Notes under the pieces: generated by a model
Told to the model about the DNA's origin: nothing
The model's database searches: none
The model's input: the letters and a program-made list of their open reading frames with translations, nothing else
Program-made: the position numbers and the translations under genes
Source of the DNA: Shewanella colwelliana ATCC 39565
GTDB taxonomy: Bacteria > Pseudomonadota > Gammaproteobacteria > Enterobacterales > Shewanellaceae
DNA: 64,000 bases
NCBI RefSeq assembly: GCF_000518705.1
Contig: NZ_JAEC01000025.1
Location: 1 to 64,000 of the forward strand
Direction of reading: 5' to 3'
Shown here: positions 9,513 through 19,053 of the stretch, piece by piece
Layout: each line of letters starts with the position of its first letter
How positions within the stretch are numbered: the stretch's first letter is position 1

Positions 9513-10739
9513 ATGAATCAAAATAATTCACTATTTGCCAAGCTGGCAGATGGCAGTCTCGTGCTTCAAATCTTGATAGGTATTATTGCAGGGGTTTTGC
9601 TGGCGACGTTTTCGAGCTCCTCTGCGTTAAGCGTGGCTTTCCTTGGCGATCTTTTTGTGGGTGCATTGAAAGCGATTGCGCCCATATTAGTGTTTGTATT
9701 GGTGGCAGCTTCGATTGCTAATCAAAAGAAAAACGCTAAAACAAATATGCGACCTATTGTTTATCTTTACCTCTTCGGAACCTTTGCCGCTGCGATCACG
9801 GCGGTCACGATGAGTTTTCTATTTCCCACAACATTAGTCTTAGCGACAGGGGCTGAAGGTGCCAATCCGCCTGAAGGTATAGGCGAAGTGATTCACACCT
9901 TGCTGTTTAAATTGGTTGATAATCCAGTCAATGCGCTGATGACGGGTAACTATATTGGCATCTTAGCCTGGGGTGTGGGTTTAGGCCTAGCGCTGCATCA
10001 TGCTAGCGATAGCACCAAAACAGTATTTGCGGATATCAGTCATGGCGTTTCACAAATGGTACGCTTTATTATTCGTTTAGCACCCATTGGTATTTTTGGC
10101 CTAGTGGCTAATACTTTTGCACAAACGGGCTTCGAAGCGATAGCTGGATATGCTCAGCTATTAGCCGTGCTGCTTGGGTCAATGTTGATCATCGCGCTGG
10201 TGGTTAATCCGCTAATCGTGTGGTTTAAGATCAAACGTAATCCTTATCCATTGGTGTTTATGTGTCTTCGTGAAAGTGGTGTAACGGCTTTCTTCACCCG
10301 TTCAAGTGCAGCAAACATTCCCGTCAATATGGCCTTGTGTGAAAAACTGGATCTGCATGAAGATACTTATTCTGTCTCGATTCCACTCGGTGCGACCATT
10401 AATATGGGCGGCGCGGCCATTACGATTACAGTGTTAACCTTGGCAGCGGTTCATACTTTAGGTATTCAGGTGGATATCTTAACGGCCATTTTACTCAGCG
10501 TGGTTGCTGCTGTGTCAGCTTGTGGGGCGTCGGGGGTCGCAGGTGGTTCACTGTTGCTGATTCCACTGGCTTGTAGCCTGTTTGGGATATCTAATGATGT
10601 TGCCATGCAAGTGGTTGCGGTAGGCTTTATTATTGGTGTAATTCAAGACTCGGCAGAAACTGCGCTTAATAGCTCTACCGATGTTATCTTTACCGCATCA
10701 GCATGTGAAGCCGCTGAACGGCTGCAAGACAATAGTTAA
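9513..10739 (+). CDS. sstT: Serine/threonine:sodium symporter
   Basis: A 408-aa inner-membrane protein of the dicarboxylate/amino acid:cation symporter family, closely resembling SstT over its full length from [20 protein letters not shown] onward. Eight to ten hydrophobic segments and the re-entrant-loop signatures are visible, including [13 protein letters not shown] and the serine-rich [11 protein letters not shown], which match the glutamate-transporter fold. It imports L-serine and L-threonine with sodium, fitting a marine lifestyle. The gene is single, with a strong terminator right after it. Confidence 0.93.
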   Translation: MNQNNSLFAKLADGSLVLQILIGIIAGVLLATFSSSSALSVAFLGDLFVGALKAIAPILVFVLVAASIANQKKNAKTNMRPIVYLYLFGTFAAAITAVTMSFLFPTTLVLATGAEGANPPEGIGEVIHTLLFKLVDNPVNALMTGNYIGILAWGVGLGLALHHASDSTKTVFADISHGVSQMVRFIIRLAPIGIFGLVANTFAQTGFEAIAGYAQLLAVLLGSMLIIALVVNPLIVWFKIKRNPYPLVFMCLRESGVTAFFTRSSAANIPVNMALCEKLDLHEDTYSVSIPLGATINMGGAAITITVLTLAAVHTLGIQVDILTAILLSVVAAVSACGASGVAGGSLLLIPLACSLFGISNDVAMQVVAVGFIIGVIQDSAETALNSSTDVIFTASACEAAERLQDNS

Positions 10740-10756
10740 CCTGACATAGACAGCAA

Positions 10757-10792
10757 AACGAAAAGGAGCCATTGGCTCCTTTTCGTTTTTTT
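10757..10792. terminator. Terminator between sstT and the GH109 gene
   Basis: Stem CGAAAAGGAGCC/GGCTCCTTTTCG with loop AT, followed by seven T on the + strand. It serves sstT and, more weakly, the convergent gene. Confidence 0.9.
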
Positions 10793-12185
10793 AAGCGCCA
10801 ACAATACCTAAAGGTTTACCCTGTTGCCACATTCCCCGGGTAAAGTCAGGGAAGGTGACCGATTGGCTACGATTTTTGAGAGATTGTTCACTCAGGATAC
10901 TCACCACCGACCAAGCCGCACCATCATAAACATCTTGATCGAGTGCTTCACCATTGCGTAGACAGTAAACCATGCGCCACAGCATGAGAAAATCCATGCC
11001 ACCATGACCACCATTTCGTTGGGCTTCTACGCCCATTTGTTGCCATAGTGGGTGATCGTATTTGGCATACCACTTATTCATGTCCGTATCCCATTGATGA
11101 TAACTTTGTGGGCTGCCATCGCTGTTCTTACTAAGGCTAGCCGTTTCTAACGCAATTCGATTAGGAAACCCGGCAAAAACCCCATTAGTACCTTGGATTA
11201 GATTATGTCGACTGTAAGGGCGCGGCGTTGTGGTGTCATGCTGAACCATAATGGTTCGCCCATTAATTGTTTTGATGAGCGTGGTGTTAATATCGCCATT
11301 GATATAGTGGAGTTGATTACGCTCATGGTCGCTAGGGAACTCACGCTGGGCATAGCGTTGACGCCCAAGAGCTGGCGAACTCATTGACGTTAAATAGTCG
11401 AACCGATCACCACGGTTAATATTCATATATTGAGAAACCGGACCTAAACCATGGGTAGGATAGAGATTGCCATTACGTTTGGTATGCCAGTAGGTTCGCC
11501 ATGAACCGGTTTTATGTTCAATCTCTTTCATTTGCCAACGTAGTTCATGGATGTAGGCGGCTTCTCCATGGAGCAGCTCGCCAAATAGACCTTGTCTCAC
11601 CATGTTTAGCACCATCAACTCATCTCTACCGTAGTTGACGTTTTCCATCATCATGCAGTTTTTCTGCGTGCGTTCTGCGGTATCAACGAGTTGCCAGCAC
11701 TCTTCAATCGTTAACGCAAGTGGCACTTCAACAAAAGCGTGTTTGCCGCTTTCCATAGTGTCGATTGCCATGGGGGCATGCCATTCCCACGGGGTCGCGA
11801 TAATGACGATATCAATGTCATTACGGCTAAGCAGGTCTCGATAAGCATGTTCTGAGCCTGTATAAGATGTTGGCTTGTTAAGTCCTTGCTTGCTAACAAA
11901 CTCAACGGCGCGCTCCAGCACCTCTTGATGGGTGTCACAAATGGCTTTTATTTCGACACCCTCGAGATGACAGAAGTGCTGAACATGGCCATAACCTCGT
12001 TCACCCACACCAATAAAGCCAACACGAACCGTATCGAGTTTAGGGGCGACAAGTCCCATTACTGATTTGCCTAGAGGAGGAGCGGCTTGTTGTGATTGAG
12101 CTGCGTAGCTCATTTTTGTGGTGACAAGCCCTGCTGCGGTCAACCCTGCAACTTTTAAAAAGTTACGCCGATTAAGATCCTTCAT
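10791..12185 (-). CDS. GH109 alpha-N-acetylgalactosaminidase, Tat-exported
   Basis: A 464-aa Gfo/Idh/MocA-fold protein with a twin-arginine-type leader ([17 protein letters not shown]), which fits export of a protein already folded around its NAD cofactor. The Rossmann domain ([16 protein letters not shown], about 53-70) binds NAD. Family markers of glycoside hydrolase 109 are clear: [12 protein letters not shown], and [11 protein letters not shown] followed by [10 protein letters not shown]109 enzymes cleave terminal alpha-N-acetylgalactosamine by an oxidation/elimination mechanism with bound NAD. The gene is single; a CRP-like site lies in the divergent upstream region. Confidence 0.9.
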   Translation of the reverse strand: MKDLNRRNFLKVAGLTAAGLVTTKMSYAAQSQQAAPPLGKSVMGLVAPKLDTVRVGFIGVGERGYGHVQHFCHLEGVEIKAICDTHQEVLERAVEFVSKQGLNKPTSYTGSEHAYRDLLSRNDIDIVIIATPWEWHAPMAIDTMESGKHAFVEVPLALTIEECWQLVDTAERTQKNCMMMENVNYGRDELMVLNMVRQGLFGELLHGEAAYIHELRWQMKEIEHKTGSWRTYWHTKRNGNLYPTHGLGPVSQYMNINRGDRFDYLTSMSSPALGRQRYAQREFPSDHERNQLHYINGDINTTLIKTINGRTIMVQHDTTTPRPYSRHNLIQGTNGVFAGFPNRIALETASLSKNSDGSPQSYHQWDTDMNKWYAKYDHPLWQQMGVEAQRNGGHGGMDFLMLWRMVYCLRNGEALDQDVYDGAAWSVVSILSEQSLKNRSQSVTFPDFTRGMWQQGKPLGIVGA

Positions 12186-12373
12186 TGTATGTCCTGTTGT
12201 TATATCATTGTTTTTATTAAGAAGCGTCCTTGCCTGTCAAGGGCTTACAGACTTTACTCAAGTCTTAGATCACTATTGGTTTGTTATATCAAAGAAAAAC
12301 CCTAAATACATCGCTTGCTTAACTGATCGGAGCCGTTACGATTTTGTATTCACCTTTACTGAATTAATGCATT

Positions 12374-12395
12374 AAAAGTGATTTAGATCGCGTTT
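12374..12395. promoter_or_regulatory. CRP-like operator
   Basis: The palindrome AAAAGTGATTTAGATCGCG followed by TTTTT closely follows the E. coli CRP consensus (GTGAT, four to six bases, ATCAC). It lies between the divergent GH109 gene and the small gene at 12519. The remainder of 12186-12518 holds no gene; a weaker ATCAC-type half-site is seen near 12266. Confidence 0.6.
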
Positions 12396-12518
12396 TTATT
12401 TTATTTGTCGGTTACAATTTAGTACAAGGGTGAAGGGGAACAAGTTTTAATTGATTGGTTTTCTGATAGTTTTATTCACAACATTGCAACATGTTCAGCG
12501 GTTAGAGGTTAAATAAAT

Positions 12519-12926
12519 ATGGAATCAAAGCTTAGAGTAATGTTAGACAAAACCAACGTGAATGGTTCGCAGTCATTACTTCAAGTTATCGAGATGCCAG
12601 TCGTTGAAAAACGTAAGCGTCTAAATTGGCAGGAGCAAGATATGGATAAACGCGAAATTATTGGTAACTGGATTGATGAACGCCCTTCTTTGGGTGACAA
12701 GATCACCCTGTATCGCCAAAATGATAAGTTATTTCTAGAGACTTGGTATAACGATGGCTGCCATAGCTTAGATGAGATGCAAGCAACTGAGGTCGAAAAC
12801 GGCATTAAGCTTGAAGACTTAGGGGGCAATCTTTTTGGGGAGTACTTTTTACTCTCAGCGGATAACAGCCTACAGTTTTGTAATAGTAGCGAATGTTTCT
12901 ATACCGCTAAACGCGCTGCTGCCTAA
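12519..12926 (+). CDS. Small protein of unknown function
   Basis: A 135-aa soluble protein that I do not recognise. It has no signal peptide or membrane segment. The C-terminal two thirds (from MDKREIIGNWI at residue 42) looks like a small beta-sheet domain with alternating hydrophobics, while the first 40 residues are basic. AGAGG lies 11 bases before the chosen ATG; an internal ATG at 12642 is an alternative start. It is divergent from the GH109 gene across a CRP-like site. Confidence 0.6.
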   Translation: MESKLRVMLDKTNVNGSQSLLQVIEMPVVEKRKRLNWQEQDMDKREIIGNWIDERPSLGDKITLYRQNDKLFLETWYNDGCHSLDEMQATEVENGIKLEDLGGNLFGEYFLLSADNSLQFCNSSECFYTAKRAAA

Positions 12927-12935
12927 TTGATGTCG

Positions 12936-12968
12936 AAACCGTGTGATTCTCATGCCTCACACGGTTTT
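12936..12968. terminator. Bidirectional hairpin between 12926 and rluA
   Basis: A perfect 11-bp stem AAACCGTGTGA/TCACACGGTTT with a 9-base loop between two convergent genes; the T-run is short. Confidence 0.6.
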
Positions 12969-12976
12969 GGTCGCAA

Positions 12977-13630
12977 TTAAAAAGGGTGTTTGCTGAAAAA
13001 GCTGATGGGTGCTTTAGTGTAAGGGTGCAAAATCTGAAGGTGCTGTGCGTGTAAACACAAGCGATCCGCGGCTTTGATGATCTGTTCATCGCCATAAAAA
13101 TCATCCCCTAAAATCGTGTGTCCTAACGCTTTCATATGCAATCTTAGTTGGTGTGTTCTGCCAGTGATCGGCTTTAGCTTAATTAACGTGCTATTGGCTC
13201 TGCGCTCCATTACCTCGTAATAAGTTGTCGCGGCTTTACCATTCACATCAATTTTTTGCAGCGGCGGGTGTTCGCTGTTAGCCATCATCGCCAATGCAAT
13301 TTTCCCCTTATCATCGGTCACTATCCCTTGTACTTCGGCGACATAGTATTTCTCTGTGACTCTATTCTGAAATTGCGTTTTTATGTTTGACTCAGCCTTT
13401 TTGTTTAAGGCGAAGACCATAATACCTGATGTGGCACAGTCGAGCCGATGCACCAAAATCGCTTCAGGGTAACGTTGTAATAAACGATTAATCGCACAAT
13501 CAAAGGTATTTTCTGCTCGACCAGGATTAGACAGTAAGCCAGAAGGTTTATTGATAACAATAATGTCCCTGTCTTGGTAACGTATGTCTAGCCAAGGTAT
13601 TGAGGGGGGCTGATAGCTAAAAATTTTCAT
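12977..13630 (-). CDS. rluA: Pseudouridine synthase RluA
   Basis: A 217-aa RNA pseudouridine synthase. The catalytic motif HRLDCATSG places the aspartate at residue 64, the same position as in E. coli RluA (219 aa), and KPITGRTHQLRLHM matches the second family motif. No S4 domain is present, again as in RluA. The enzyme modifies 23S rRNA U746 and tRNA U32. The gene is single, with a 7-base tandem repeat in its upstream region. Confidence 0.9.
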   Translation of the reverse strand: MKIFSYQPPSIPWLDIRYQDRDIIVINKPSGLLSNPGRAENTFDCAINRLLQRYPEAILVHRLDCATSGIMVFALNKKAESNIKTQFQNRVTEKYYVAEVQGIVTDDKGKIALAMMANSEHPPLQKIDVNGKAATTYYEVMERRANSTLIKLKPITGRTHQLRLHMKALGHTILGDDFYGDEQIIKAADRLCLHAQHLQILHPYTKAPISFFSKHPF

Positions 13631-13680
13631 TGGTTCTCCTTCGGCGTGATCCTACCAAATTCGAGTGGCTGTGCCTACAA

Positions 13681-13729
13681 GCACCAAGCACCAAGCACCA
13701 AGCACCAAGCATCAAGCATCAAGCATCAA
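13681..13729. repeat. Seven tandem copies of a 7-base unit
   Basis: Four copies of GCACCAA followed by three of GCATCAA, head to tail, between rluA and the binding-protein gene at 13801. The single-base step between the two halves suggests a mutation that then spread by slippage. Confidence 0.95.
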
Positions 13730-13800
13730 TAGTGTCGTGGCTAGTTAATTTGTGAACATTCTGTTAAGTTTGCAAAAGTGATGGCAAATGAGAAGACGTT

Positions 13801-14562
13801 GTGACCAGAGTATTAGTAAGTCAGTTATTAATCGCGGCAGCATTGCTTGTGAACACTTGCACTGCCAGCGCTAAACCTGCTGTGTTGGCGTCGGACATCT
13901 GGTGTCCTTACGTGTGCGATGCACAGGCTTCACAGCGTGGCTATGTGCTTGATTTGACACAGCGAGCGCTTGAAATTGCTGGGCAGAAAAGCCAATTTGA
14001 AATACAACCTTTCTTACGTACCCTAGAGAATGGTCGGCAAAGTAAAGTGGATATTGTGTTGGCCGTGACCGCCGAGCACCTTAAAGAGTACGAACTTACC
14101 TCATCTCACTCCATCATTGGTCGTTATAGTAATGATTTTTATGTCAATAAGAGTGATCAATGGCAATATCAAGCTCCCGATAGCTTACTGACAAAAAATA
14201 TCGCTGCCATACAAGGTTACACTTATGGGCAGGTACTCGATGACTTCTTACCTACACTGCCTAGCCTTTATCTTGCATCGGGTAAATCACAGCTAGAGAT
14301 GAATCTTCAGCGACTAATTAAGGGGCGAGTGAGTATTATCTTAGGTAATCGTCATGTCATTGAGTATGTTGCTGCTGAGCAAGGTTTAATACCTCAGATA
14401 CGCTACGCGGGCAGTGAAGGTGAGTCGATGCCACTGTTTATTGGTTTTAGCCAAAATGCTGTTCAAGAGGGACTGCTGGAGCGATTTGAAACGGGGCTTA
14501 AGCTCCTTCAACAAAGTGGTGAATATCAGCAAATCTTGGCCCGTTACCGCATCTCTTTTTAG
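13801..14562 (+). CDS. Periplasmic solute-binding protein, family 3
   Basis: A 253-aa secreted protein with a signal peptide ending near TASAKP (about residue 25). The mature part has the two-lobed fold of extracellular amino-acid-binding proteins (SBP_bac_3), starting with VLASDIWCPYVC and continuing RGYVLDLTQRALEIAG. Two early cysteines (C35, C39) may form a disulfide. The start is GTG. There is no ABC permease or ATPase beside it, as in many Shewanella and Vibrio orphan binding proteins, so its role may be sensing rather than import. Confidence 0.83.
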   Translation: MTRVLVSQLLIAAALLVNTCTASAKPAVLASDIWCPYVCDAQASQRGYVLDLTQRALEIAGQKSQFEIQPFLRTLENGRQSKVDIVLAVTAEHLKEYELTSSHSIIGRYSNDFYVNKSDQWQYQAPDSLLTKNIAAIQGYTYGQVLDDFLPTLPSLYLASGKSQLEMNLQRLIKGRVSIILGNRHVIEYVAAEQGLIPQIRYAGSEGESMPLFIGFSQNAVQEGLLERFETGLKLLQQSGEYQQILARYRISF

Positions 14563-14720
14563 GCCATAATAATGTTGCCTTTGCCAAGAGGCCTTACTTA
14601 TCACTTTCATCAGAGTTGCTAAACGTGTCTTGGCGCATCTTAGCTATTTTATAGAGAACCTAAGCTGCGTTATGATAAGCCCTTTCGAGTCACCCGCCTT
14701 CATATTATGGAACACTTATA

Positions 14721-15650
14721 ATGACAACAGACAAGCACTATTTTATTGGCAAACCTGGATTTAAATGGGGGGAGGTTGAGAAGCTGGCATGGCGACAAGC
14801 ACAGCTTATTAAGCGCTCTTACCACCAAGAGGTTGTGACGAAAATAGAGGCATTATCGCTAGACTATGATATTGAGCAATATGGCCAATTAACTTATGAC
14901 GAAGGCCATTACCCCCTTTATGTGGTGAAGAGTAAAAACTTCTGTATCACTAAACCAACCGTGTTAGTCACGGGGGGGGTGCATGGTTATGAAACCAGTG
15001 GTGTACAGGGAGCGATTCGATTTTTAGAAACCGCAGCGAAAGCGTATACCCAAAGATTTAATATTGTGGTTGCACCATGTGTGAGCCCATGGGGGTATGA
15101 AACCATTAATCGCTGGAATCCTTTTGCTATCGACCCCAATCGTTCATTCTATCCCAATAGTCCGGCAGCAGAGTCTAATGCTTTGATGAAAATGGTCAGT
15201 GCACTTGGTGTAACGCTCATGGCACATATCGATCTCCATGAAACTACCGATACGGATAATAGTGAGTTTCGTCCTGCGCTGGCAGCAAGAGAGGGGATCA
15301 CCAACACCAATTGGAATATCCCTGATGGATTCTATTTAGTTGGTGACAGTGAAAACCCGTGTGATGATTTTCAATCTCACATCATTGATGCGGTTCAAGG
15401 GGTGACTCATATCGCTCCTGCTGATGAAAATGGCAAACTCATTGGGGCGGCGGTCACGCAATTTGGCGTGATAAATTATGCCACTAAAGCCTTAAGCCTC
15501 TGCACCGGCTTTAGTGATGCTAAGTTCAATACCACCACCGAAGTGTATCCCGACAGCCCTTTGGTTGACGATGAGAATTGCATTGCGGCGCAAGTCATGG
15601 CTGTCACCTCAGGACTGGACTTTATTAGTCACGCAGCGGTATCGAAATAA
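14721..15650 (+). CDS. M14-family zinc carboxypeptidase-like protein
   Basis: A 309-aa protein with the M14 zinc site HxxE...H: H88 and E91 in GGVHGYETSG and H173 in HIDLHETTD. DPNRSF near 138-143 matches the conserved substrate-binding asparagine-arginine pair. No signal peptide is visible, so it probably acts in the cytoplasm on a peptide or an acylated amino acid. It is close to the succinylglutamate desuccinylase/aspartoacylase branch of the fold, so the exact reaction is uncertain. Confidence 0.82.
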   Translation: MTTDKHYFIGKPGFKWGEVEKLAWRQAQLIKRSYHQEVVTKIEALSLDYDIEQYGQLTYDEGHYPLYVVKSKNFCITKPTVLVTGGVHGYETSGVQGAIRFLETAAKAYTQRFNIVVAPCVSPWGYETINRWNPFAIDPNRSFYPNSPAAESNALMKMVSALGVTLMAHIDLHETTDTDNSEFRPALAAREGITNTNWNIPDGFYLVGDSENPCDDFQSHIIDAVQGVTHIAPADENGKLIGAAVTQFGVINYATKALSLCTGFSDAKFNTTTEVYPDSPLVDDENCIAAQVMAVTSGLDFISHAAVSK

Positions 15651-15676
15651 GACAAGCCGGCATAAGACAAACAGGG

Positions 15677-16321
15677 TTACATGAGCCCGCTGATGATGGC
15701 TAATGCAACGCTGAGAAATAGCAACCCAGTTATCAAATTGATGATTGGGGTTGCACGTTTCATGGTGAGCTGTATTGAAGGCTTTGAAAGTACTAACGCG
15801 ATAAGGCTAAACCAAACCATAGAGAGCAATAGCAACATGACAGCGGCTGTGAGTTTGGTTAGCAGGTTTATCTCTGGAGTGATCATGGCTGAGAATAGGG
15901 TGATGAAAAACACCAATGCTTTTGGGTTGAGAAGATTGGTGTAGAGCCCCTGCATAAAGCCTTGTTTAATTGTTAATACCGCAGTTGCTGACTGCTGAAC
16001 AATAGTCGATTGTTTATCTTGCCAATGGCTTATTGCAGCGCGAATCGCACTCATTCCCATCCAGCCTAAGTAACAGGCACCTATCAATTGTACCGCCATA
16101 AACAGGTGTGGTGAGCTTTTTATCACTAAGCTAACACCTGTCAGACTGAAAATAGTATGTAGCAAAATTGCCACTGATATCCCAGCAGCTGACGCCACGG
16201 CGGTGCTGCGTCGCTCTTGGGTCGCCATTTTAACGACGAGCGCAAAGTCGGGGCCAGGGCTTGCCAATGCGACGGTATGAATGACCGCTAATGAGAGTAA
16301 GAGTTGCAGTTCTATTGCCAT
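15677..16321 (-). CDS. LysE/RhtB-family amino acid exporter
   Basis: A 214-aa membrane protein with six hydrophobic segments. The N-terminal signature ASPGPDFALVVKMA is typical of LysE/RhtB amino-acid efflux carriers, which export basic amino acids, threonine or homoserine. It lies 295 bases downstream of an AraC-type regulator on the same strand, which may control it. Confidence 0.9.
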   Translation of the reverse strand: MAIELQLLLSLAVIHTVALASPGPDFALVVKMATQERRSTAVASAAGISVAILLHTIFSLTGVSLVIKSSPHLFMAVQLIGACYLGWMGMSAIRAAISHWQDKQSTIVQQSATAVLTIKQGFMQGLYTNLLNPKALVFFITLFSAMITPEINLLTKLTAAVMLLLLSMVWFSLIALVLSKPSIQLTMKRATPIINLITGLLFLSVALAIISGLM

Positions 16322-16616
16322 TAAATATTAATCCTTGCTGCGCAGTGTTTATCTGTCTGTTGATAGCATAGTGCCTCAGGCTCAATGGCATTGATTGTAA
16401 AATATTGCACGCTAACAGGGTTAACGCATACCAGTCAGTATAAAGAGGTGTTTTGACGCTGACTTCTGCGTTGAATTACCTCACTTGAGAATAAGCGTTT
16501 CCTCATCCTTATAATTTGAATTAGTTGATAAAAAACACATTGAGTTGAGTGTTTTTGTATTGGTCGGTATAAGTTCATTCACGCGCAGATGCAAATCTTA
16601 ACCCGCTTGTTATGCT

Positions 16617-17447
16617 TTAAATAACCCGTTTTTTAAAGTCTGATGGGGTCACCAGATAGGCTCTTTTAAAGGCTTTATTGAAGTGACTTTGGTCAAAAAA
16701 TCCCACCTCATATGCGGTATTAATCGCACTATTGCCGTTTCTGAGTGATTTTTTAGCATATTCTAATCTTAGCCGGGTGAGGTAAGCGTGGGGTGTCATT
16801 CCCATTGCTGTTTTAAACTGGCGTAAAAATTGGAATTTACTTAAATCAACACTAGAGGATAACTGTTCAAGATTAATATCACTTGCTAGGTGTTCATGCA
16901 AAAGCTGTTTTACGCGAGACAATTCCATGATGCCTAACTTAGCTGAAGGCTGGATCAGTTTAGGACTTTGACCGTAGTGGCCAAACAATTCGGTAACAAG
17001 CGCCAGCAAGGTGGTTTCGGCCTCTAATCGACTGAGTCGCTGACGCTCGGTGGTCAGCAATGTATGCAGCAGCAAGAACTGTCGTTGTAGCACTTGGCTG
17101 TTAATTATTGGTGTTTGGAAAAACAGTGCGCTGACTCCAACCTCTGTGGCTATCTCTTCAACAAGTGAGCACGGCAGTGACATAACATGGACATGGTAAC
17201 CGTCGGCGTGGAGACTGTGTCCGTTATGGCACTCATCAGGGTTCAATATGGAGATATTACTAGGGGTGAGTTGATAATGGGTGCCCTTGTGAAGATATTC
17301 TTGCACGCCTTGAGATACAACACCAATGTGGTAGTCGAGGTGAATGTGCTTTTCAAAGCTGAACGAGTTTAAGTGCGCGCGGCTGAGCTCAACCTCTTTA
17401 TGTATGGGATGAGTCCAATACTCAATATGTTCATCCTGGTGGGGCAA
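16617..17447 (-). CDS. AraC-family transcriptional regulator
   Basis: A 276-aa regulator. Residues 20-100 form an AraC_binding cupin (HLDYHIGVVSQGVQEY, then ILNPDECHNG). The C-terminal ~100 residues contain two helix-turn-helix units, LEQLSSSVDLSKFQFLRQFK and AYEVGFFDQSHFNKAFKR. The most likely start is TTG at 17447. The same-strand neighbour is the LysE-type exporter, a pairing common for regulators of amino-acid efflux. The 16322-16616 gap has no gene. Confidence 0.88.
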   Translation of the reverse strand: MPHQDEHIEYWTHPIHKEVELSRAHLNSFSFEKHIHLDYHIGVVSQGVQEYLHKGTHYQLTPSNISILNPDECHNGHSLHADGYHVHVMSLPCSLVEEIATEVGVSALFFQTPIINSQVLQRQFLLLHTLLTTERQRLSRLEAETTLLALVTELFGHYGQSPKLIQPSAKLGIMELSRVKQLLHEHLASDINLEQLSSSVDLSKFQFLRQFKTAMGMTPHAYLTRLRLEYAKKSLRNGNSAINTAYEVGFFDQSHFNKAFKRAYLVTPSDFKKRVI

Positions 17448-17637
17448 TGTCGTCTCAGTGTCTTTAGCGGGTTTATTTTCAGTCTAGCTTAGTGGGTTTT
17501 AACCTGACTAGTAAATTATTGCACAGCGGCGCGGCAAAAAATGAACTATCTGCATTTTGCACCGTGAATTATGTAGAGTATTAGCCCATAATAGGCTCGC
17601 AATTTTTGCTTGTCGTTAACATTATTGGAGCGAAGCC

Positions 17638-18465
17638 GTGAAAGGACAGATCATACGTGAAATGAAAGTGCAGCCTCAAATTGAATCTGAATTTGAGGTG
17701 CAAAGACGTATTGCCTTTATAAAAACTAAGCTAAGAGAGGCAAATGCGCATACGTTAGTGCTGGGGATCAGTGGTGGTGTTGACTCTTCATTGGCGGGCC
17801 GTTTATGCCAACTTGCCGTTGATGAGCTGAACGCTGACAAGCAAAACGATGAATATCAGTTTATCGCGGTAAGGTTGCCGTTTAATGTGCAAAAAGATGA
17901 AGATGAAGCGCAGCTTGCATGTCAGTTTATCTCTCCTTCAAAGCAAGTCTCGGTGAACATAGGTGAGGGGGTTGAAGGGATCCATCTGCAAACATTGGCT
18001 GCGCTCGAGGTTGCTCAAGTTGGGTGTAGCGGTGCCAATGCAGATTTTATTAAAGGTAACGTCAAGGCAAGAATGCGTATGATTGCCCAATATGAAATTG
18101 CTGGCTTCACTGGCGGATTAGTTGTGGGCACTGATCATAGTGCCGAAAATATCACTGGTTTTTATACCAAATGGGGCGATGGTGCCTGCGATTTAGCGCC
18201 ACTCTTTGGCTTAAGTAAACGTCAGGTTCGCCAGTTAGCAGCGTTTCTAGGGGCGCCTGATTTGTTGGTGCGCAAAGCGCCAACGGCTGATCTTGAAGAG
18301 GACAAACCGCAGCTCGAAGACGAAGTCGCATTAGGGTTAACCTATGATCAAATTGACGATTTTTTAGAGGGTAAGTCTGTTAGCAGCGCAGTGGAAGATA
18401 AGTTGATTGGGATCTATAAGCGGACACAGCATAAGCGTCAGCCTATTCCTACTCTCTACGATTAA
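17638..18465 (+). CDS. nadE: Ammonia-dependent NAD synthetase
   Basis: A 275-aa enzyme that makes NAD from deamido-NAD, ATP and ammonia, the last step of NAD biosynthesis. The PP-loop GISGGVDSS is at 43-51, and [22 protein letters not shown] and the C-terminal [17 protein letters not shown] match NadE along its length. No glutaminase domain is present, so it uses free ammonia. The start is GTG with GGAGCG upstream. Confidence 0.95.
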   Translation: MKGQIIREMKVQPQIESEFEVQRRIAFIKTKLREANAHTLVLGISGGVDSSLAGRLCQLAVDELNADKQNDEYQFIAVRLPFNVQKDEDEAQLACQFISPSKQVSVNIGEGVEGIHLQTLAALEVAQVGCSGANADFIKGNVKARMRMIAQYEIAGFTGGLVVGTDHSAENITGFYTKWGDGACDLAPLFGLSKRQVRQLAAFLGAPDLLVRKAPTADLEEDKPQLEDEVALGLTYDQIDDFLEGKSVSSAVEDKLIGIYKRTQHKRQPIPTLYD

Positions 18466-18473
18466 TCATTAAT

Positions 18474-18498
18474 AAAAAGGCGCACACAGCGCCTTTTT
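18474..18498. terminator. Bidirectional terminator after nadE
   Basis: Stem AAAAAGGCGC/GCGCCTTTTT with a 5-base loop between convergent genes. Confidence 0.88.
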
Positions 18499-18956
18499 CA
18501 ATCGGCAATGGCGTTAAGATATTGGCGTAACTCGTTAATCGTCCGGTTGGGTAATTGGCGATAGTCTAGGTAGGGTAACAATATTCTGGTTTGATTTGCT
18601 CCGCTTACATCCATAAAAGATTGAGGCGTCAGCTTGATATCAATCCCCAGTTTTTGTGCACTCTGCTGGCCGCAAATTAGATGGATATTTGCCTGCTTTT
18701 TGTAATCATCTGCAGTAAATTGAATTTGCGTATCTTGGCGCAGTAGCGATGCTTGATAGCGGCGCCAGTCATCATCTGGTGCACTGATCTTTGCCATGAT
18801 GACGCTTATTTTACGCCAATGATTACCGTTTAGAGCGACGATGCTCGCCATTGCATTAGGTTGTTGGTCGTGCCAATTGAGTGGCAGTTGTGGTGGGTTA
18901 GGTAGATAAAAACACCACTTTGCTGACTCTTTGCCAAAGCGTGTATCAGGTAGCAT
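18498..18956 (-). CDS. Conserved-type small protein of unknown function
   Basis: A 152-aa protein that I do not recognise. It has no signal peptide or transmembrane segment. The sequence ends with the leucine-rich segment YLDYRQLPNRTINELRQYL, probably helical, and has a beta-rich middle. It converges with nadE on a shared terminator and diverges from the hydrolase gene at 19054. Confidence 0.6.
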   Translation of the reverse strand: MLPDTRFGKESAKWCFYLPNPPQLPLNWHDQQPNAMASIVALNGNHWRKISVIMAKISAPDDDWRRYQASLLRQDTQIQFTADDYKKQANIHLICGQQSAQKLGIDIKLTPQSFMDVSGANQTRILLPYLDYRQLPNRTINELRQYLNAIAD

Positions 18957-19053
18957 AAATTCTAATGACTGTTTTGCCTAAGTTAGGCTGGAGTTTACCT
19001 ATTAAAGCCATGTATGTTAATGGCTATGTTTACTATGGACATGCAAACATCTG

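Noticed and set aside
13681-13729. Short repeats that might be a CRISPR array
   Set aside because: Units are 7 bases with no spacers; they are simple tandem repeats.
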